A stretch of DNA of 64,000 nucleotides from positions 62,001 to 126,000 of the forward strand of contig NZ_JBFWFX010000003.1 of assembly GCF_050286925.1 (NCBI RefSeq). The letters are read 5' to 3'. Positions 59,994-64,000 of this stretch are shown in pieces. Position 1 is the stretch's first letter. Every line of letters begins with the position of its first letter. The translations under genes were made by a program, and so were the position numbers. Source of the DNA: Caloranaerobacter sp050286925. GTDB taxonomy: Bacteria; Bacillota; Clostridia; Tissierellales; Thermohalobacteraceae. Under the pieces are notes generated by a model. That model searched no databases. It saw nothing but the letters and a program-made list of their open reading frames with translations, and was not told the origin of the DNA.

Positions 59994-60005
59994 GGAGGTT
60001 TTAAA

Positions 60006-61052
60006 ATGTTAAAGAAATTTTTTAAAAAGATTAAAAAAGAAAATAGTTTAGAACAAAAAGAAAACAACTTGCAAGAAAAGGAAATAATAACAGAGAACAA
60101 GATTGAAGATGTAAATAATGAAGAGAAACCAAAATTGGGTTTATTTAGTAGATTAAAACAAGGTCTAGAAAAGACAAGAAAAGGTATTACTGAAAAAGTT
60201 GACTTTATATTAAAATCTTATCAAAAAATTGATGAAGAGTTATTTGAAGAATTAGAAGAAGTATTGATAACTGCAGATATGGGAGTAAATACAACGATGA
60301 GGATAATTGAGGATTTAAAAGATAAAGTAAAGGAGAGAAAAATAAAGGAAGTTTTTGAAATTAAAGAGTTACTTAAAGAAGAATTAAAAGAAATTCTAAC
60401 TGATATTGAAAGTAATAATAAAATTAATATAGAGCCGTCACCAGCAATTATATTAGTTGTTGGGGTAAATGGAGTTGGTAAAACTACAACTATAGGGAAA
60501 TTAGCTTATAGATTAAAAAATGAAGGTAAAAAAGTCTTAATTGCAGCAGGTGATACTTTTAGAGCAGCTGCTATTGATCAATTACAAGAATGGGCTAATA
60601 GAGCAGGAGTTGAGATAATAGCTCATAAAGAGGGTTCTGACCCTGCAGCGGTTATTTTCGATGGTATACAAGCAGCAAAAGCTCGTAAAGCTGATGTGTT
60701 GATTTGTGATACAGCAGGTAGACTTCATAACAAGAAGAATCTAATGAATGAGCTTAATAAGATTTTCAGAATAGTAGAAAGGGAGTTTTCTGAAGCTACT
60801 AGGGAGGTTTTATTAGTAGTTGACGCTACAACAGGACAGAATGCAATTATGCAAGCTAAAGTGTTTAAAGAAGCTTGTGATATAACTGGAATAGTATTAA
60901 CTAAACTAGATGGAACTGCTAAGGGTGGTGTAGTTTTAGCTGTTCAATCAGAGCTAAATGTACCAGTAAAATTAGTTGGTGTAGGTGAAAAGATAGAAGA
61001 TTTACAAGATTTTGATCCTCAGAATTTTGTTGAGGCGATTTTTACAGAATAA
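60006..61052 (+). CDS. ftsY: Signal recognition particle receptor FtsY
   Basis: This 348-residue GTPase docks Ffh-ribosome complexes at the membrane. A basic, then Glu-rich N-terminal region (about 1-45) precedes the NG domain. G1 GVNGVGKTTT lies near 154, DTFRAAAIDQLQEW near 181, G3 DTAGRL near 236 and G4 TKLDGTAKGG near 298. AAGGAGGT precedes the ATG. The order smc-ftsY-ylxM-ffh groups targeting genes; the ffh gene begins 460 bases later. Confidence 0.97.
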   Translation: MLKKFFKKIKKENSLEQKENNLQEKEIITENKIEDVNNEEKPKLGLFSRLKQGLEKTRKGITEKVDFILKSYQKIDEELFEELEEVLITADMGVNTTMRIIEDLKDKVKERKIKEVFEIKELLKEELKEILTDIESNNKINIEPSPAIILVVGVNGVGKTTTIGKLAYRLKNEGKKVLIAAGDTFRAAAIDQLQEWANRAGVEIIAHKEGSDPAAVIFDGIQAAKARKADVLICDTAGRLHNKKNLMNELNKIFRIVEREFSEATREVLLVVDATTGQNAIMQAKVFKEACDITGIVLTKLDGTAKGGVVLAVQSELNVPVKLVGVGEKIEDLQDFDPQNFVEAIFTE

Positions 61053-61099
61053 ACTTGACAAATAAGCATATGTATTATAAAATACAATCTGTCAAGTTT
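61051..61099 (+). promoter_or_regulatory. Promoter flanked by a 10-bp inverted repeat, before ylxM
   Basis: TTGACA (61055-61060) and TAAAAT (61078-61083) have 17-base spacing. The -35 lies in AAACTTGACA (61051-61060), whose exact inverted copy TGTCAAGTTT lies at 61090-61099. The repeat could be an operator, or a hairpin at the ftsY 3' end. Confidence 0.6.
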
Positions 61100-61132
61100 A
61101 TGGCTTTACATTTTATTGATATGGTGATTTAT

Positions 61133-61513
61133 ATGTTTGAAAAGGCAGTAAAAATGGGGTTGTTATTTGACTTTTATGGAAAACTGCTTAGTGATAGACA
61201 ATATACAATAATTGAGATGTATTATATACATGATTTGTCATTGAGTGAAATTGGAGAGCAACTAAACATTAGTAGACAAGGTGTTCATGATATATTAAAA
61301 AGGGCAGAGAAAAGATTATTAGATTATGAAGAGAAATTAGGATTAGTTAAGAAATTTTTAGAGGATAAGGATAAAATAAAAATTATTCTTAAACGATTGA
61401 ACTTGATAAAGGATGATTTAAAACTAGGACGTTTAGAAGATATTAATTCTCATGTGATAGATATTGAGAATATCGCTTTAGATATTTTAGATAATGATCA
61501 GGAGGTCAAATAA
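61133..61513 (+). CDS. ylxM: YlxM-family helix-turn-helix protein
   Basis: This 126-residue protein opens MFEKAVKMGLLFDFYGKLLSDRQ and has a sigma-70 region 4-like helix-turn-helix (about 18-70: YTIIEMYYIHDLSLSEIGEQ, NISRQGVHDILKRAEKRL). YlxM is encoded next to ffh in Firmicutes and can stimulate the SRP GTPases. The ATG at 61133 gives the usual length. The longer open frame (from 61055) covers the promoter-like sequence. Its ribosome site (ATGGTGATTT) is weak. ffh overlaps its stop as TAATG. Confidence 0.92.
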   Translation: MFEKAVKMGLLFDFYGKLLSDRQYTIIEMYYIHDLSLSEIGEQLNISRQGVHDILKRAEKRLLDYEEKLGLVKKFLEDKDKIKIILKRLNLIKDDLKLGRLEDINSHVIDIENIALDILDNDQEVK

Positions 61514-62853
61514 TGATTTTTGAAAGTTTAGCTGAGAAGCTTCAGAAAACTCTGGGTAAGTTAAAAGGTAAAGGAAAACTTTCAGAAAAAGATGTTAATG
61601 ATGCAATGCGAGAAGTAAAACTTGCATTGCTTGAGGCAGATGTTAACTTTAGAGTTGTTAAAAAATTTATTAATAATGTAAAAGAAAGAGCTGTTGGGCA
61701 TGAAGTAATGGAGAGTCTTACTCCAGGGCAACAGGTAATAAAAATAGTAAATGACGAGTTAACTAAGTTGATGGGAGAAACCCAGAGTAAAATAGAGTTT
61801 GCATCTAATCCACCTACGATTATAATGTTATGTGGTCTTCAAGGTGCGGGTAAAACGACTACATCAGGTAAATTAGCTGGTTTACTCAAGAAAAATGGAA
61901 AATCACCTTTATTAGTGGCTTGTGATATTTACAGACCAGCTGCTATTAAACAGTTACAAGTAGTTGGAAGTAGTATTGGAGTACCAGTTTTTTCAATGGG
62001 AGATAAGCAAAATCCAGTTAATATAGCTAAGGCTGCGATTGAATATGGCAAAAAAAATGGAAATGATGTTATTATTATAGATACAGCTGGTAGGCTTCAT
62101 ATTGACGAAGATTTAATGAACGAACTAGAAAATATAAAAGATGAAGTAAAGCCGCATGAGATTTTACTTGTTGTAGATGCAATGACAGGACAGGATGCAG
62201 TAACAGTAGCTAAGACTTTTGATGATAGATTAGGTATTAATGGTGTTATTTTGACCAAACTTGATGGAGATGCAAGAGGTGGTGCGGCTTTATCGATTAG
62301 AGCTGTTACTCAAAAACCTATAAAGTTTGTTTGCATGGGTGAGAAGTTAGAGCAGATAGAGCCTTTCCATCCTGATAGAATGGCTTCAAGAATTTTAGGG
62401 ATGGGGGATGTTCTGAGTCTTATCGAAAAAGCTCAAGCTAGTCTAGATGCTAAAAAGGCAATTGAATTAGAAAAGAAATTAAGAAGTCAACAGTTTACAC
62501 TCGAGGATTTTCTTGAGCAATTACAGCAGATGAAAAATTTAGGACCTTTAGATCAGATATTAGAAATGATACCAGGCATAGGTTCTAAACAATTAAAAAA
62601 TTTAAAAGTCGATGAAAAAGAGTTAGTTAAGATTGAGGCTATAATACAATCAATGACAAAGGAAGAAAGACAAAATCCATCTATTATAGATGGAAGCAGG
62701 AGAAAAAGGATTGCTAAAGGTAGTGGTACATCGATTCAAGATGTAAATAGACTTTTAAAGCAATTTAAAGAAACTAAAAAAATGCTTAAGAAGATGGGTG
62801 AAATGGAAAAAGCTATGAAAAAGGGTAAGTTTAAAATTCCATTTTTTAGATAG
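61513..62853 (+). CDS. ffh: Signal recognition particle protein Ffh
   Basis: This 446-residue SRP GTPase binds signal sequences with 4.5S RNA. The N domain (MIFESLAEKLQKTLGKL) is followed by the G domain: G1 GLQGAGKTTTSGKLA near 108, DIYRPAAIKQL near 137, G3 DTAGRLHIDE near 190 and TKLDGDARGGAALS near 247. The Met-rich M domain (about 325-446) ends KMLKKMGEMEKAMKKGK. The RNA-binding segment SGTSIQDVNRLLKQF lies near 400. AGGAGGT lies just before the start. rpsP follows after 26 bases. Confidence 0.97.
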   Translation: MIFESLAEKLQKTLGKLKGKGKLSEKDVNDAMREVKLALLEADVNFRVVKKFINNVKERAVGHEVMESLTPGQQVIKIVNDELTKLMGETQSKIEFASNPPTIIMLCGLQGAGKTTTSGKLAGLLKKNGKSPLLVACDIYRPAAIKQLQVVGSSIGVPVFSMGDKQNPVNIAKAAIEYGKKNGNDVIIIDTAGRLHIDEDLMNELENIKDEVKPHEILLVVDAMTGQDAVTVAKTFDDRLGINGVILTKLDGDARGGAALSIRAVTQKPIKFVCMGEKLEQIEPFHPDRMASRILGMGDVLSLIEKAQASLDAKKAIELEKKLRSQQFTLEDFLEQLQQMKNLGPLDQILEMIPGIGSKQLKNLKVDEKELVKIEAIIQSMTKEERQNPSIIDGSRRKRIAKGSGTSIQDVNRLLKQFKETKKMLKKMGEMEKAMKKGKFKIPFFR

Positions 62854-62879
62854 ATAAAATTTCAGAAGGAGGTGAAAGC

Positions 62880-63149
62880 ATGGCAGTAAAAATCAGACTA
62901 ACAAGAATGGGATCTAAAAAGAAGCCTTTCTACAGAATAGTAGTAGCTGATTCACGTGCTCCTAGAGATGGAAAATACATTGAGCAGGTTGGATACTATA
63001 ACCCTGTTTCAAATCCAAAAGAGATTAAAATAGATGCTGAAAAAGCAATTAAATGGTTAAGAAATGGAGCTAAACCTACAGATACAGTTAATGATTTATT
63101 TAAGAAGAATGGTATTTATGAGAAATTAGAAGAGATTAAGAATGCTTAA
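62880..63149 (+). CDS. rpsP: Ribosomal protein bS16
   Basis: This 89-residue small-subunit protein opens MAVKIRLTRMGSKKKPFYRIVVADSR and continues RDGKYIEQVGYYNP, both diagnostic. AGAAGGAGGTG precedes the ATG. It heads the conserved rpsP-khpA-rimM-trmD operon. Confidence 0.97.
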   Translation: MAVKIRLTRMGSKKKPFYRIVVADSRAPRDGKYIEQVGYYNPVSNPKEIKIDAEKAIKWLRNGAKPTDTVNDLFKKNGIYEKLEEIKNA

Positions 63150-63173
63150 TTCGATCTTGGGGGGTGTAGAAAA

Positions 63174-63404
63174 ATGGGTGAGTTAGTTGAAGTAATAGCT
63201 AAAGCTCTTGTAGACAGACCAGAAGAAGTACAAGTGAATGAAGTAGAAGGTACACAGTCAGTGATTATCGAGTTGAAAGTAGCCCCAGAAGATATGGGAA
63301 AAGTTATTGGGAAACAGGGTAGAATAGCAAAAGCTATAAGAACTGTCGTAAAGGCAGCAGCTACTAAGGAAAATAAAAGGGTTGTAGTTGAAATTATACA
63401 GTAA
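63174..63404 (+). CDS. khpA: KH-domain RNA-binding protein KhpA
   Basis: This is a 76-residue protein made almost entirely of one KH domain. The GxxG loop reads GKQGR in MGKVIGKQGRIAKAIRTVVKA. KhpA/YlqC partners with KhpB (Jag) in RNA binding and cell elongation in some Firmicutes. GGGGGGTG lies 8 bases before the ATG. A terminator directly follows, separating it in part from rimM. Confidence 0.93.
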   Translation: MGELVEVIAKALVDRPEEVQVNEVEGTQSVIIELKVAPEDMGKVIGKQGRIAKAIRTVVKAAATKENKRVVVEIIQ

Positions 63405-63433
63405 AGGGATTAGTTCGTCTAATCCCTTTATTT
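63403..63433 (+). terminator. Intrinsic terminator between khpA and rimM
   Basis: AAAGGGATTAG (63403-63413) pairs perfectly with CTAATCCCTTT (63419-63429), followed by ATTTC. The T-run is modest, so partial termination is likely. Confidence 0.8.
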
Positions 63434-63499
63434 CAATTTTAGAATGAAAATATTTTTAAATGGATAGACTAAATTAAAACATTCAAAGGGGTATTGCCT

Positions 63500-63997
63500 A
63501 TGATGATAGATTTTATTAAAGTAGGTAAGATAATAAATACTCATGGTATTAAAGGAGAATTAAAAATATTTCCATTAACAGATGACATGACTAGATTTGA
63601 GGAACTAGAATATGTTTATATAGAAAAACGAAAAATTGAAATAGAGGATGTTTGGTATAAGAAAAACTTTGTTATGTTGAAATTTAAAGGCTTTGATAAT
63701 ATCAATGATGTTTTGTGCTTTAAAGGTAAGTATGTATATATAGATAAAGAAAATGCTATAGAATTACCAGAGGATACGTATTTTATATTTCAGATTATTG
63801 GTTTAAATGTTTATCTCAAAGACGGCAAATTTCTAGGTAAAATTAAAGATATTATACAGACAGGTAGTAATGATGTTTATGTGGTTAGAGATAACAGTAG
63901 AGAGTATCTTATACCAGCTATAAAAGAAGTTATTAAAGAGATAAATCTTGATGATAAAAAGATGATCATAGACCCACTAGAAGGAATGATAGAATGA
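63500..63997 (+). CDS. rimM: Ribosome maturation factor RimM
   Basis: This 165-residue protein binds S19 and helps mature the 30S head. The N-terminal barrel opens KVGKIINTHGIKGELKIFPLTDD. The PRC-barrel region begins near 92 (DTYFIFQIIGLNVYLKDGK, then GSNDVYVVRD and YLIPAIKEVIKEI). AAAGGGG lies 7 bases before ATG 63500; TTG 63494 is less likely. Its stop TGA overlaps the ATG of the next gene. Confidence 0.95.
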   Translation: MMIDFIKVGKIINTHGIKGELKIFPLTDDMTRFEELEYVYIEKRKIEIEDVWYKKNFVMLKFKGFDNINDVLCFKGKYVYIDKENAIELPEDTYFIFQIIGLNVYLKDGKFLGKIKDIIQTGSNDVYVVRDNSREYLIPAIKEVIKEINLDDKKMIIDPLEGMIE

Positions 63998-64000
63998 AAA
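63994..64000 (+). CDS. Start of the next gene, probably trmD (cut by window end)
   Basis: ATGAAAA at 63994 overlaps the rimM stop as ATGA. In the rpsP-khpA-rimM operon the next gene is normally trmD, the tRNA (guanine-37-N1)-methyltransferase. Only two codons are visible, so the product is inferred from context alone. Confidence 0.35.

Overview
The window is AT-rich (roughly 30% G+C by eye, not counted) and carries a densely packed, mostly co-oriented set of housekeeping genes. The gene order, frequent TTG/GTG starts with strong AGGAGG sites, a T-box, PyrR and TPP riboswitch control, FapR/FabK fatty acid synthesis, RemA, YteA and YlbJ point to a spore-forming Bacillota bacterium of the class Clostridia. 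The layout resembles Tissierellales-type genomes, but that placement is inference. DapF suggests meso-diaminopimelate peptidoglycan. No rRNA, tRNA, CRISPR array or prophage was seen.

Layout: 1-4.2 kb is the tail of the division cluster (ylmH, divIVA) and T-box-controlled ileS. 4.3-8.7 kb holds mtnN, a DAHP synthase, two small membrane proteins, yteA, lspA and an rluD-type gene. 8.7-11.1 kb holds pyrR and uraA, each behind a PyrR-type leader, then a 254-bp near-palindrome inserted between two copies of a terminator. 11.1-13.8 kb is a PAP2 phosphatase facing rqcH. 14-18.2 kb is dapF, then yicC-remA-gmk-rpoZ-coaBC. 18.2-30.6 kb is priA-def-fmt-DUF116-metallopeptidase-rsmB-rlmN-prpC-prkC-rsgA-rpe, a translation and Ser/Thr kinase cluster. 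30.6-32.1 kb is a TPP riboswitch controlling thiT-thiN. 32.1-38.9 kb has two tiny paralogous membrane proteins, rpmB (minus strand), an Asp23 protein, fakA, recG, rsmD, coaD and a coiled-coil protein. 38.9-41.4 kb is an accessory insertion: a decayed IS256-family transposase, an NADH oxidase and a 50-codon ORF. 41.4-47.2 kb resumes the conserved order (ylbJ, patatin, tmcAL, ackA, yceD, rpmF). 47.4-54.3 kb is the FapR-controlled fatty acid and phospholipid operon (fapR-plsX-fabH-fabK-fabD-fabG-acpP-fabF). 54.5-64 kb is rnc, a radical SAM gene, smc, ftsY, ylxM, ffh, rpsP, khpA, rimM and the first codons of what is probably trmD.

Functionally, the genes link nucleotide supply (pyrR, uraA, gmk), translation initiation and ribosome maturation (def, fmt, rsgA, rimM, rsmB, rsmD, rlmN, rluD), ribosome rescue (rqcH), protein targeting (ffh, ftsY, ylxM), membrane lipid synthesis (fap/fab/plsX, fakA) and cofactor synthesis (coaBC, coaD, thiT, thiN).

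The least explained parts are noncoding. One is a family of short interspersed repeats: five recognisable copies and one doubtful remnant, all in gaps between genes. They have inverted ends around AATCCAT, and the two long copies share a TCTGGCATGT/ACATGCCAGA core palindrome. The other is the near-palindrome after uraA, whose tip carries two small hairpins with identical CTCCT loops (AGGAG on the opposite strand).
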